Shown in pieces: positions 44,325-56,382 of a stretch of 60,000 nucleotides of DNA. Made by a program: the position numbers and the translations under genes. How positions within the stretch are numbered: the stretch's first letter is position 1; every line of letters begins with the position of its first letter. Location of the stretch: the NCBI RefSeq assembly GCF_030272615.1, contig NC_081412.1, forward strand, positions 669,814,852 to 669,874,851, given 5' to 3'. This DNA comes from Cryptomeria japonica (taxonomy: Eukaryota; Streptophyta; Pinopsida; Cupressales; Cupressaceae). Below the pieces are notes generated by a model. It was not told where the DNA came from. It worked only from the letters and a program-made list of their open reading frames with translations, and searched no databases.

Positions 44325-44439
44325 AAAATATCAAGTCTAATGTTGAAAACCAATTAATGGCAACATTAAATCAAAGAAAAGTAAAAAGAAAGGAAGTAAC
44401 CAATGGTGAAAACCTTTTTGAGGTGCTAGAGGATGGGAG

Positions 44440-45561
44440 ATTTGACATTTTTGTTACCTAAGTATTACCAGGAGAGATCTTCTATATTGATTGAGCCAAC
44501 CAAAGCAATCAATATTGGAACACCAGATCAACAAAAAAATTTACATTCAATAACATCATTATTAGAGCAAGAGAAATAGAACTATATTGCATTTTTTGAA
44601 GAAAGACAAATCAATTTTTCCTGGTCGTACATAAATATATTAGGATTGGATCTGGGACTCATAATGCATCACTTAAATGCTTCTCCTAGAGTAAAACCAG
44701 TAAAGCAAAAGATAAGAAAGATGCATCCTCATATAGCCTTATTGGTCAAAGTAGAATTGAAGAATTTCTAGATGCAGGGTTTATTAGAATTGTAGCATAT
44801 CCATAATGTGTATCCAATATAGTTCATGTTTCTAAACTAGATAAAAGTATTAGGGTATGCACAAATTTCATAGATCTCAATAAGGCATTTCTTAAGGATG
44901 ATTTTCATTTACCCAATATAGATATAATTATGGACTTGACAGCTAGGCATGCAAATTTTTCTCTCATGGATGGTTTCTTAGGCTATAACCAAATCAAAAT
45001 AGCACCAAAAGATCAAGAGAAGATGACCTTCACATGTTTGTGGGGTACTTTTTGCTGGAATGTAATGCCTTTTGGACTAAAAAATGCAAGAGCTACCTAC
45101 CAAAGGGCGATGCCAATGATTTTTCATGATATGATGCATACCTTCATGGAAGATTATTCTCATGATCTATTGGCTAAGTTACATACTAGAGAAAAACGTC
45201 TGGAAATCCTAGTCAAGATCTTTGATTGCTTAGAGAAATACAAGCTAAGGCTGAATCCAAAGAAATGTGCATTTGGTGTCACATCGGGTAGACTTATATG
45301 GTATATCATTTCAGTACGAGGCATTGAAGTAGATCCAGATAAAGTTAAAGCAATCATGGAAATGAAATCACCCAAAAACATCAGTCAGCTTAGATTGCTT
45401 CAAGGAAGACTCCAGTCCATTAGAAGGTTCATATACCAACTAGCTGATAGATGTCATACTTTCACGCATCTGTCACATAAAAATGTTCCATTCAGATGGG
45501 ATGACACATATGAAGAATCCTTTAATGCAATAAAGGAATATCTAATGAATCCACCCATTTA
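44440..45561 (+). pseudogene. Tat-lineage reverse transcriptase
   Basis: 44640-44930, in broken frame, has the start of RT (HHLNASPRVKPVKQKIRKM, VSKLDKSIRVCTNFIDLNKA). From 44930 a clean 210-codon frame follows: FSLMDGFLGYNQIKIAPKDQ, FCWNVMPFGLKNARATYQRA and MHTFMEDYSHDLLAKLHTRE. LNPKKCAFGVTSGRLIWYII and KNISQLRLLQGRLQSIRRFI come next. The catalytic Y-V-D-D is replaced by FMED, so the active site is lost although the surrounding frame is well kept. A TAA near 45562 separates RNase H. Confidence 0.9.
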
Positions 45562-46092
45562 AATGTCACCAATTGAAGGCAAACCATTATTTCTTTACGT
45601 ATCAGCCACTAATGTATCATTAGGAGCTCCATTAGCACAATTGGAACATGAAGGGAAAGAATGATCCATTTACTATATCAATAGGACCTTAGTTAGATAT
45701 GAGCTCAACTACTCATCTATTGAGAAGGCATGCATGGTAATAGTGTTTTCATCCCAGAAGTTGAGGCACTATATGCTAACCAATTCAATGAAGCTAATAG
45801 CCAAAATTGATCCATTGGAATATCTTCTCAGAAAGGCAGCCTTAACAGGTAGATTGGTAAAATGGGTAATGATCCTAAGCGAGTTTGACATTGAGTATAT
45901 TAATAAAAAATCCATAATAGGACAAGTGATTGTTGACCAATTAGAAAAAGTACCTCTCCAAGATGATCATCCAATACATGTGGAATTTCCAGATGCTGAC
46001 ATGCTCATGGTCACCAAAAAATCTTAGCAGTTGTATTTTGATGGCTCTTACATACAACATGGATCGAGGGCAGGTTTGTTATTTGTAGTATG
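45562..46092 (+). pseudogene. Dual RNase H region of the Tat element
   Basis: First the degenerate gypsy RNase H: KPLFLYVSATNVSLGAPLAQ (the usual first Asp after Y/V lost), YSSIEKACMVIVFSSQKLRH and LVKWVMILSEFDIEYINKKS. After a linker comes the start of a second, archaeal-type RNase H, YFDGSYIQHGSRAGLLFV. It is cut off at 46092 by other DNA. Two RNase H domains in tandem identify the Tat lineage. Confidence 0.87.
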
Positions 46093-46301
46093 TCAAAAGT
46101 CATGTTCATTGTTCTTTGTTTGAATAATAAAATGATTTTTAGGTTAATTGATATAAAAAGAGTATTTGATAAGTGTAAGACTCTTTTTATATCAACTTCC
46201 TTAATAGAAACTATGTTGTTAGTTTTTACAACCCAGTTACAGATTAGATGCTCAACAATTTTCACAAAACTGAATCAAAAATAATTTATGCCTATCTACT
46301 T
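46093..46301. other. Short inserted segment with a hairpin
   Basis: The Tat frame ends at 46092 and the copia LTR begins near 46302. Between them GATATAAAAAGAGT (46149-46162) and ACTCTTTTTATATC (46183-46196) form a 14-bp perfect stem with a ~20-base loop. The segment could be a miniature element. I saw no target duplication. Confidence 0.5.
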
Positions 46302-46776
46302 TGTAACAACCAATAGTATTGGTTATTTAATAGCTATGAACAAAAAAAAAAAAAAGACACATGAAATCCAATCACATTAACAAGACAACACAAATCTATA
46401 TCTTGGAAACCCCAATATGGAAAAAAACCTGCAACCATTGGTTCTATATTTAGCTTCAAGAGCAAAATGTATTACAAAGATACTAGATTGCTTCAAGAAT
46501 AACACACATATACATCACAACTGATTTACTTCAGGATCTATATGAAAATACCCACACCTAGATGAACCATCCTTATCTTATACATCAAATCATTCTTAGC
46601 CTTAACTTAAATTCACAAACCCCTTTCTTTTCCTAAATTCATGCTCTAGTTGACCCTCCAACTTGAGCTGCACACATACAACTCCATATTGATTATGTAG
46701 CTCCACACCATCATTTCAACTTAGCATGGAGCATGTACTCAACATGAAAACACACTACAAGCTATAGAAATCAACA
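46302..46776 (-). repeat. Short 3' LTR of a minus-strand copia element
   Basis: TGTAACAACC...AAATCAACA, followed by a polypurine tract (minus strand CAATAAGAGGGAG, 46777-46789) and copia RNase H. It carries the GGAAACCCC..TATGGAAAAAAACC block (about 46396) common to plant copia LTRs. The left end is placed by TG only and is uncertain. Confidence 0.6.
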
Positions 46777-48948
46777 CTCCCTCTTATTGAGGAAGGTGTT
46801 CTACACAACACCTAATTTATCCCTGAAGAATAAAAACGTTTTTTTCACCAAGGCCTTGGTTAGGATGTCTACTACATACTTGTTTATAGGAATGTATTGT
46901 AGGTTCACTATCCCCTTTTGCACACAATCTCTGATAAAGTGGTACTTAATCTCAATGTTGTTTGACTTGTCATGAAACACTAGATTCTCAAAGAGTTTGA
47001 TATAACTCTAATTATGATATTAAATGACTATTGGATCTATCTCTACATCAAAAAGACCAACTACAAGTTTCTAAAGATAGATAGCCTCACATCCAGCCAT
47101 ATTGGCTGCCATATACTCAGCCTCTACAAAACTCAGTGCAACTACCTTATGTTTCCTTCTATACTAAGAGATTGCTCCTGATTCAAAATCGAAACTACAC
47201 CATGAAGTTCTTTTCTTGTCAACTGTACTACCTATCCAATGTACAATTGTAAACCCTTCAAGCTTCACTCCATCATGCTGAATATACATTAGTCCATAAT
47301 CAACCGTGCCTCAGAGATACCACAAAACATTCTTAACAACTAACCAATGCACATTTATCCTCTACCATTAACTAAGTGAATTTACTACAAAAAAATATCT
47401 AGCATGTAGTGTTGACCAGGTACATGAGGGAGCCTATCAACTATCTATATAAAGTTGGGTCTACTACATCTAATTTGGGAGTATCAATCTTCTTCCAATT
47501 TGTCATAAGTGACATAGATATGGGCTTATAGTCCTCCATTCTGAAACATTTCAGAATATCAATTGTGTACTTCCCTTGTTCAAGGAATATTTCTCCCTCT
47601 TTTTCCCATACATCCAATCCTAGAAAGTAGTGCATCAACCCAAGTCCTTCATCTCAAACTCTCTTGCAACATCTCTCTTTAAGTGTGCTATGATCTCCTC
47701 TGACCTTGTGAGAAATAGTTCATCAACATACAACACCAGTATGAGAGGTTGACCCTTTACCTGAACTTGGTGTAGATTCAAATCCTCCTCACTCTTGGTG
47801 AAGCCCACAGTCTACAAGTAATTGTCAATATGTGCATACCATGTACCTCAAATCCTTTTCATTATTCTATGAAAATCTCTTCCTCAATCACTTCTTTAGG
47901 AAGGTCATCTTCACATTAATCTAGTGAATCCTCCAACCCATCTATGTTGCTACAAAAATGATAGCCCCGATAGATGAGGACTTGGCTACTGGAGAAAAAT
48001 TCTCATCATAGTCAATCCCTTCTTTTAAGGAAACCCCTTAGCCATAAATGAGAATTTGAACTTTTCCACACTACCAACTACAACATTCTTAATCTTATAT
48101 AACCATCTCTAACCCACCACAACCTTACCTTTTGGTCATGGCACTACCTCCCATAGACTATTCTTCATGATGGAAGAATACTCTTCCACCATGGCATCCC
48201 TCCAAACCTGGTCTTAGATGCCTCTTGAAAGTTGGAAGGCTTCACCTCAATCAATTAACTCATAAGTACCACATACTTAGAATAATATTTAGGAGCCTTT
48301 TTTTGTCTAATTTAATCTTGTGGATCACCAACATACTCCTAAGCCTCTCTTAGTGTTTTTTTAGCCACCATATTTCTCCTCTTTCTAGTTATAAAAATTT
48401 GAGGCTGAGGAATTATTTTTCCTTCCTTATGATCAGCTTGCTCAGCCTACTTGCTTTTCTCAACAACTTTCATGCTTAAACTTTGAGAAATGAATGTTGC
48501 TTCAACCATGGGTGCTTGCTCCTCTTCCTTCCTTAGGCTGCTAGACTTTTGAAGAGACCTCTCCTCCTCGAACTTCATATCCCTATGTACAATATTTTTC
48601 CTAAGAGTAGGAATTTAAACTCAATAGGCCCTTGATGTTTCAGTATACCCAACAAGGATACCCTTCTCAACAGTTGGTTCCAACTTGGCTCTCTTCTCCT
48701 AAGGAATATGACAATATACAAGGCATCCAAAGATGTGAATGTGCTCCAAATTTGGTTTCTTCCTAGTGAATGCCTCCTCCAGTGTCAACTTGCCCAACAC
48801 ATTGTGTGGGCTCCTATTCTACAAGTATATGATAGTAATGTAAGCATCTGCCCATAAAAACCAAGATAGATTTCCCAAGTGCACAACCCTTGCAAACCTC
48901 ATGTTTTTGGACCTTCATCACAAGAAGCCCCATAACTATTTCCTTGAG
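46777..48948 (-). pseudogene. Copia pol remnant: integrase end, RT and RNase H
   Basis: In pol order from right to left: integrase C-terminal core at 48900-48580 (SPHNVLGKLTLEEAFTRKKP, FGCLVYCHIP, KGILVGYTETSRAY); RT at about 48150-47440 (YVDELFLTRSEEII, then a clear 65-codon frame MHYFLGLDVWEKEGEIFLEQ...KYTIDILKCF); RNase H at 47200-46790 (YHFI.DCVQKGI, ILTKALV). The catalytic Y-V-D-D is YVDE. Frames break many times. Only 47441-47638 is a long open stretch. Gag, protease and the integrase zinc module are missing. The sequence is cut at about 48948 where a gypsy-type LTR begins. Confidence 0.85.
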
Positions 48949-49860
48949 CATGTTTAATTAAATAATTTTATTTATTTATTTAATTTTTTTTTCTAAGTCT
49001 TCTATTAATTAAATAGATTTTTATTTATTTAATTAATTCACTTATCTTCTTCTAGCCCTTTTCTTATTTAAATAAATATTTTATTTCTTTAATTATTCCC
49101 ACTTCCTTTATTATATAGACAAATCTTTATTTATTTAATTAATTCATTAGATTTTTCCCTCTATGACACATGCCATTTATCTTTTCAGTTCTCTTACCTA
49201 CCCCCTTCATATTTTATTATTTTTCCTACTTACCCTCTAATCCTAACCAACCAATTATCTATTCACCTCAAGTAATCCTATCCCTCTATTTTCTAAGGAG
49301 CTCTCTATATAAGATGATTCCTTCATCGTTTTACACCCTTAAGCTAGTGACGTATGCAATTAAGCCTTCTTGCAATCAAACAACTACAACCATAATCCAT
49401 TCTTTGTTGAGCTCTTGTGCACAAATACAAAATCTGAGAGCAAATATATCAAACAAGATCAATGGAGATCAAACCCTACTTGGCATGTGAATGGTATTAT
49501 GGTTTCAATTTGTTTATTTTCATATTCTTAGGTTTCTTCAGTAGTGTATGGTGAATGCTTTATTGTAGAACTATGGTTTTGTTTGTGGTTGGATCTTTGT
49601 GGTTTTGCAATAGTTTATCATCATCATTTTTCACCGTATACAATCCTAAATCACATCTAGAGATTTTTGAGTTTGGTTTCCTACTCTCACACTTTCCATC
49701 CCCTTCAAATTGCGGTCTTGATTGTTTGCACACATTTATCTTCCCATATCCTTACTTTTTAGCATGATCTTTAGACTAACCATAAACATAAAAAAACATG
49801 GTCTACCTACAAGCTCAAATCCAATCATTTGAAGCTAAGATCTTAAGTTAGCGAGTCTTA
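48949..49860 (+). repeat. Probable gypsy-type LTR or LTR remnant
   Basis: Starts TGTTTAATTAAATAATTT, with repeated TTTATTTATTTAATT blocks for the first 190 bp. A clear TATA box (49306-49313) and a transcript-like downstream region to about 49850 follow, with no coding motif. It butts directly against copia sequence on its left. The right end is not defined. Open frames here (49170-49490, 49555-49767) look incidental. Confidence 0.5.
49306..49313 (+). promoter_or_regulatory. TATA box in the gypsy-type LTR
   Basis: CTCTATATAAG with transcription expected to start about 30 bases downstream, near 49340. Context (AT-rich upstream, C/A-rich downstream) fits an LTR promoter. Confidence 0.55.
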
Positions 49861-51244
49861 AAACCTTGATAGCACCATTGACCTATTGATGAACTATTTT
49901 TGTATCTTTTAATTGGTCACATTTTGGCTGGCTATGCATTGAATTTCTAGGAGGGTTTTGTGGTTCTTATCATAGCTATATGGTTTTGACTAATGCAATC
50001 TCATTGTTTGTTATTTTCATAATTAGATTCAAGTAAATTGTTGTCATCTTACCTACTCTACAATGGTGAGTCAACGATGGGCAAAAAACTATATTTTTTG
50101 AGAGGATTTTTTAACATATATAACAAATGTTGTTTGGGATGCCAAGTAATTTATTTAAGACTAACAACATGATCATTTTGTTTCTCAAAACCCTTATAAT
50201 CTTTGACCATTTTTTCTTAATAAATATTTTTCTATGTAATTACCTTGTAAACTTTTATTTCATATCATCTTTCAATCATTCAAACAATTAACTAATAATA
50301 GATTAATCACTTATACCTCTCAAACTAAACATCAACATTCACTCTTGACCTAAATTTAATTAATATCCAATGAAAGAAATTTGGGTGAATCGTAAAAAAT
50401 ATTTTAACAAGTAGGGAATTAATAATTGACTCTACTTGGCAAGAGAGAGAGAAAAAGTAGGGATTAAATAAACATAAGAAGTAAGCAAAAGACAATGAGA
50501 AAAAATTTTGATGAATAAATATCCTTCATTATATATTTTATAAAGATGTTTGGAAATATAAAATGAATCCTTAATGTAATATGGTAACTAATAACCAAAC
50601 CAATCAACAATTGACCATTTTCCAAGCAAATTAGAACTTTTGAGAAAACATAATATCTATTTAATATGTTTTCCTATATGACAGTTAACAGAGCTTGCGA
50701 AGGGCATTGAAAAAGGCATAGGCAACACCGAGATTTTGCAAAAAAATAGTTACGTACTACCAATGATAAAATTACCACTGACTTCCATTTCATCATTTTT
50801 TTTTTGGCCGCTTCCATTTCATCATTATCTTCCATTGTTTATGGAATTATAATTAAATGGTAATGGAGAATTATAAACGGTTTATGAAATTGACAATTAA
50901 ATAAATAAACATATTTATTTAATTTTAGGAAGAAAGGGAAGTAAGGTTGTCTATTAATAATTATGAAATAAGTATTCAAGGTTTAAATTTTAGGGATAGA
51001 TGAAAAAAATATTTTAGATGAAGAGAGAAATGATGAGAGTAACAAAGACTATTAATTGAATAATTAAAAAGTATTTGTTAAAAAATATAGGAGGTAAAAA
51101 TGAGGATAATTAATCAAATGTAAATAATCAATTTTAGAAGAAATAATGATACTAGATAAGGTGTCAATATTTTGCTACCGTTTAAAATGGCGTTAAAGAA
51201 ACATTTATTGAAGAAAGAATATAGGTCACTAAAGAATAACAAAG
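49861..51244. other. AT-rich DNA with no recognised feature
   Basis: No gene. A short direct repeat CTTCCATTTCATCATT occurs at about 50797 and 50827 around a T-run. Several TTTATTTAATT blocks (about 50900-50925) resemble the start of the LTR at 48949. Confidence 0.5.
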
Positions 51245-51473
51245 ATGATACCTACTCCTCAACCATGTTATGTGTATGATCAATCAAAATAGAGTTTCCA
51301 TAGTGATGTCTCACTAACCATGAAGATTGATCGATTCAGAATTTTTTTTACCATGGGATATGTTTCTATTAAGAGAGCTTCAAGTAGTTGATTAGCACCA
51401 ACATACCCTTTAATTTCTTTTCTGTTAACATATTCAATGTTGAATTCATTGAGGGGCATGACCCACTTACCTA
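51245..51473 (-). pseudogene. Tat-type RNase H fragment, left part
   Basis: On minus: KWVMPLNEFNIEYVNRKEIK, GANQLLEALL and, at the C-terminal side, WKLYFD. This matches the linker between the two RNase H domains of the plus-strand Tat element (45850-46040). ACCTA at 51469-51473 is the left target duplication of the solo LTR. Confidence 0.8.
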
Positions 51474-52849
51474 TGTTGGGAAATTGTTGGATATTGGCTG
51501 ATATGTTGTCATTGATGTAAACATATGTGCAGTCAATATGTTGTTGTATTAGAGTCAAATTGGTTGAGTTGGTTGAGTATGTTTATTGTAGATGAGTTGA
51601 TGTGGTTTAAAGGGTTATGAGATAAGTATCTCTAGTTGATTCAACATAAGTTTTAGAGGTTTGCTTGATGATCTTATCAAGTTGTGTGATCCGGTATTAA
51701 GGTTGGTTATTCAATTGTTCAGTATTGGCAGTTTTGGTAAATCCATATGCTAAGCTCTAGAAATGTAATTTATTTGGTTGTAGATGTGTGGGATCTTCTT
51801 TGGATGTTGATGTGCATCCTCAATTCGTATGGTTCATGATTTGGAAATCCATATGCTAATCTTTCAGTTAGTTTTGTGCATGTTCTTGAGCTCTGATTGT
51901 GAGGTAATGACAATTATTTTGATGTGAGATGTTGTGGTTGTTGTGATGCAATTCACATTGCCTCTGGATGTTTCTAGATCATGTTCTATGCATATTGGTG
52001 GTTCGCATTAATCCTTGTGTGTGTTATTGAGGATTTTCCTGATTTGGTGATATTCCTCATGTTAAGTGATGTTTTCGGTGTTGTAGCATGTTGTGGATGA
52101 TTGAGGTATGATTATTGGGTGTATTTCTTATTTCCCGTGGTTGTTTAGGTTTGGACCATGTCTTACTTGACATTGTTTTGGTATGCATGCATTATTATGG
52201 TGTATGTGATTATATTTTGTAATATGTAGCGTGTCGTGAGTTGACCTACATTGCTAGGTTGATGATGTGTATAAATAAGTAGTGTAATCATTGTGAGAGA
52301 TGTATCTGTGTTGTATGGCTATGTGTGAATATTGTATCTATCATTCAGTAGTTGGGAAAGTATACAAATTTTAGTGAATTTGTTGCAGAGCAAATTTGTC
52401 AGTGAGATTAACCGGAACTGTACTTAGGCATGTGAAGATGCTATTTTATTAGTTCATGATTCTCCGAACTGCTATCCAAATGTTTTTGTAAGTTAGTGAG
52501 ACTTTTTGCAAGATAGTGAACCTTCCCTAAAGATGTAGCCTTTTCGGGTTTCTTATTTTGAGTCGTGAGCTCTAGGCAGTGTGCCTGAATGCATGTACAT
52601 TCCCCATTGTAATATTTTACTTACTCTTAACAGGGTATTATCTGATTGTGGGTGTGTTCCCACCATAGTTTTTCCCTTGACTAGGTTTTCCACATCAAAA
52701 ATCTTTGTGTTATGAGTGTTATTGATGTGGTGTTATTTTATGCTTTAACTATCAAATCTATGTTGTGGTTAAATTGTAGTAAGGTTTTGAGATTCTGGTG
52801 CAAAATGATTCACCCCCCCAAGCCTCAGTTTGTTGAATTGTTGCCAACA
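51474..52849 (+). repeat. Solo copia-type LTR in a Tat fragment
   Basis: TGTTGGGAAATTG...GTTGCCAACA with a perfect 5-bp target duplication ACCTA (51469-51473 and 52850-52854). It has no internal element sequence. It belongs to the same family as the LTR at 1572-2921, in the other orientation: GAGCTCTAGGCAGTGTGCC (52567), CACCATAGTTTTTCCC (52660), GGTTTTCCACATC (52683) and the C-tract GATTCACCCCCCC (52808). Confidence 0.9.
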
Positions 52850-52854
52850 ACCTA

Positions 52855-52990
52855 TATATCCTATCACTATATTCTCAATAGAAGATAGTTGAGTGGGTCA
52901 ACCAGAGAAATGAGCTCTATTTGGTGATTACAAATGTAGTTTCAAAGGCTTTGTGAGATAAAGATGGTATCTAGGCACACTTGTTTTATG
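52855..52990 (-). pseudogene. Tat-type RNase H fragment, right part
   Basis: On minus, with frame breaks, IELISLVDPLNYLL parallels MKLIAKIDPLEYLL of the Tat element at about 45795. It therefore continues 51245-51473 across the solo LTR. 52991-53329 has no recognised feature. Confidence 0.55.
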
Positions 52991-55477
52991 CGGGAATTCT
53001 TGATCTCATATCTTACTAAGATGTGACTAATGTAGTAAATGGCTCTCTTTACCTATCTCATCCTGATGTGCTAGATAATACAACTCATGCAGTTGATATG
53101 TAAAGAGATGCTAGCTTGTAAATAATTTGAGCCTAATGCACAAATGATGAAGCTTGATACTCCTTCCTTTGGTCACAAGTCTACTAACAAGAATCACCCC
53201 ACTAAAATTTTACATTGGTGTGGAGTAGTTGAGAGATTGGCTGACACTTACAAACAAGTTTCATGTCTTCAACTAAAATTATAGACCTCTCTTGTGTAAA
53301 GATGTAAATCGAGCTAACTTCAATAATGAGCCGAAATACTCTTTATTCTTAAATAAACTCATAAATCAGTTACTAAGTCTATTTCATTCCACTTTTACAT
53401 CCATTACTTCATTTGATCATTCCATTAAGATCGTAATAAACACAAAATTTATGTAAAAGATAAAGATTCTTTATTCCATAAATCGATAAAAGTAGTATCT
53501 CAATCATACAATACTTACGCATTTCAAGTTGTCTAAGTTCAATAACAAAATAATACAAAGTAAAGGGTTAGATGCATCCGTTGATCTGCAACCCAAGCTA
53601 TCACCAATGCAATCTTTAGCATGAAGACGAGAACAAGATTCAGGCGCTTTTTCCACCCAACCTTGAAGCTTACACTTCCCCGGAATTCTTGGTCAATCAG
53701 GAATACCCGACCCTGCACCAATTGCTTAGCAAAAGAATTCCAAAGGCAAGATGGAATCTGGCGCATGCCTAGATGATACAAGCATTTTCATTTTTCTAAC
53801 TCTTTTAAGAAACAACCATTCATTATCAATCTAGGATATGGTAGAGAGGATAAAATAAAATAATTTCATTATTTCAATGGTTAATTCAATTTGATTACTC
53901 GGTCGAGTATAATGCCATGCACAACAAAAATAGATAGTTGGAAAAGCAACTATTCTCTCTATAATCCACATTCGGCACCCATCCTGGAAGGTAACTTTCT
54001 ACAAACACAAGCCTATCTAGCTTTGTTCACATAAATCTACAATTAAAATATACAAAAGACAATCTTTCACCTTTTCAATTCTAGCTTCCTATATCTCATA
54101 AGATATTAATATAGTGTTTAAGGAAGACAATCTTTCATTGAATAGAAATAGAGAGAACCAATCCTATCTGATAGGAAGCAATCATTCATAGATAAACAAA
54201 TATACATCTAAAAGAAAACAATCTTTTGCTTCTATCTTTCAAGCAATTTAAAAATAAGATTAAAATATTAAGAAGGTGTAACACATGTATGTATCTTACA
54301 CATAAATTGAATAAAATGAGTACACATTCTTTTATTCAATTATTAAAACATTTAAATAGCATAGTCATTAACATGCATTCCATTCTTATGGTTTAGAATT
54401 CTAAGTTTATCTCGCCTAAACTCTCTTTCTATCTTTGTTCCCACCCACAATACTAATATGTGACTTTTCATTATTTAAAACTTAACACACCGACTTCACT
54501 AATTTACCATAACGACAATCTAATATGATACAAGTTCATAAAATGCCTATCTATAAGGCTTTTCAAATGAGACACTCGATAACCATCTTTATTTTTCTTG
54601 CAAAATTTGAAAGTCTAAGTCTTTCCTTGTGATATCAAAATAACTTCATTATTTATAAGTCGTTATCCTATTATTTCATCTTCTTCATGGTTCAATCTCA
54701 AAGTTTCTCTCTCTATCCTCTTACTTAATTTCTAGAGGATTGGGTAATCTCATTTATGAGAGTTTTACTAAGTTTATCAACAAACTTTAAGAAATTATTT
54801 CACTATTGTATTGTAATTTTTGAACAATTAACAATGATTCTTTTTTTCGACTCTAACTCTTCCATTAGTATATTGCATAGGTCTAAAACTAGATCATCCT
54901 TTAGAGAATATGTAAAGCAACCTATAATGCAATTCCTACCACTCTTTAACATCTTCCATGCATGTTCTTAGTTATTTTATCATATGTACCTCATAATAAA
55001 TTTCTCTATAAGACTATTCAAAAGTGACTTCAAACAATTTTGTTCTAATCATGTCTTGACTCAATCAAACTTCATTCTAATAAACAGTATATAACTTCAT
55101 GACTCACTCACTATCCTTGCATAATGATCAAAGAATTAAGGTAGATCCTACCTTCTTATGCTCTTGTTACTGGCTTGAGGTGATGGACTTGCTTCCCTCT
55201 TCACATTTGCCCACTCTCTTTCAAGATGGTTCACAAACTCTTTGTCGCTCTCCATCTGTCGATTCTTCTACTAACTCCATCCTTCCTATCACTCTTTTTT
55301 AGCTCTTTTATTTCTAAACTTTACCATGATATTGAACTCTAAATCTGAGATGATTATGGTCGATCTTTTATGACTCAATCATAAACAAATCTAAATCTCA
55401 CTACTTTTCTCTTCTTCATTCCATTCTATAATCCTTGGTTGCATCTCCCCCCCTCCACTCTCTTCCAACTCAATGGT

Positions 55478-55487
55478 CTATATATAG
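55478..55487 (-). promoter_or_regulatory. TATA box in the long gypsy LTR
   Basis: CTATATATAG, about 1.7 kb inside the U3 end, followed on minus by a purine-rich leader (GGAAGAGAGTGGAGGGGGGG). Confidence 0.4.
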
Positions 55488-56096
55488 TGTAGCTGTCTAC
55501 CCTCTTTCATACTTTCGGGCTATCTCTACTAGAGGTGGATTGATTCTAAGTGACACCACTCATGATCTAATTGCAACATAACAATCCTAAATGGTTTTGA
55601 ACACTTATGTGTTCTCCATGCAATGTTATCCATTATCCATTTCATGACACCACACCACTAAAGTTGTTAAGTCCATAATAATAGATTATCCATGTGGCTT
55701 TTAACTCCAAGACTAAGTCAACTTTACTAAAAATGACTTCCCTAAAATATGCAAAGTTTAACTCAATTTAACTTCTTTCTAGGTGTCGATCAAGGTGGAT
55801 ATTGGTGGGTTTACGTGGGTTGGTAAACCACGCATGCCATATGTTTGGCAGCTTGCAACGTGGATGTCCTTTCATTTAATTTAATGAGTGATCGGTTTTA
55901 ACATTGCAACGTGGTCGGTGGTTTTATGTTAGTTATTGCATGCAATGTGGTGCAACTTTATTATGTGGGAGGAGGGGTGGTTGGTGGTAATACCAACCCC
56001 TCCCTTTATTTAAGGGGTGGGTCGATGTTACCATCGACCACCTTCTTTAATATATATTTTTCTTTAAACTAACCCCGCCATTATCACTATTATAAT

Positions 56097-56122
56097 TTGT
56101 TTTATTTTATTTTATTTTATTT
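56097..56122. repeat. (TTTTA)n microsatellite
   Basis: Five near-perfect TTTTA units in an AT-rich tract inside the long LTR. Confidence 0.85.
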
Positions 56123-56319
56123 TTATATATTTTAATTTCATTTTTATTATATTTTAATATATAGTTAATGTTTTTTCATTAATATATATATTTAAACATT
56201 AATCTTTGTTTAACAAATTAAATATATATGTAAATATATATTTTGGTTTTTCATTAAAACAATATTCATAATTTTAAAAATATGTTTTTATATATCTTAA
56301 TTACATATGTATATACTTG

Positions 56320-56382
56320 TATATGGTCGATTCATACAAGTATATGGTCGATTCATATAAGTATATGGTCAATCCATATATA
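56320..56382. repeat. 21-bp tandem repeat, three copies
   Basis: TATATGGTCGATTCATACAAG at 56320, 56341 and 56362 with few changes, followed by (TA)n. Confidence 0.9.

Noticed and set aside
53539-53781. 80-codon minus-strand frame as a possible host gene
   Set aside because: No recognisable motif, no splice context, and it lies inside the presumed long LTR.
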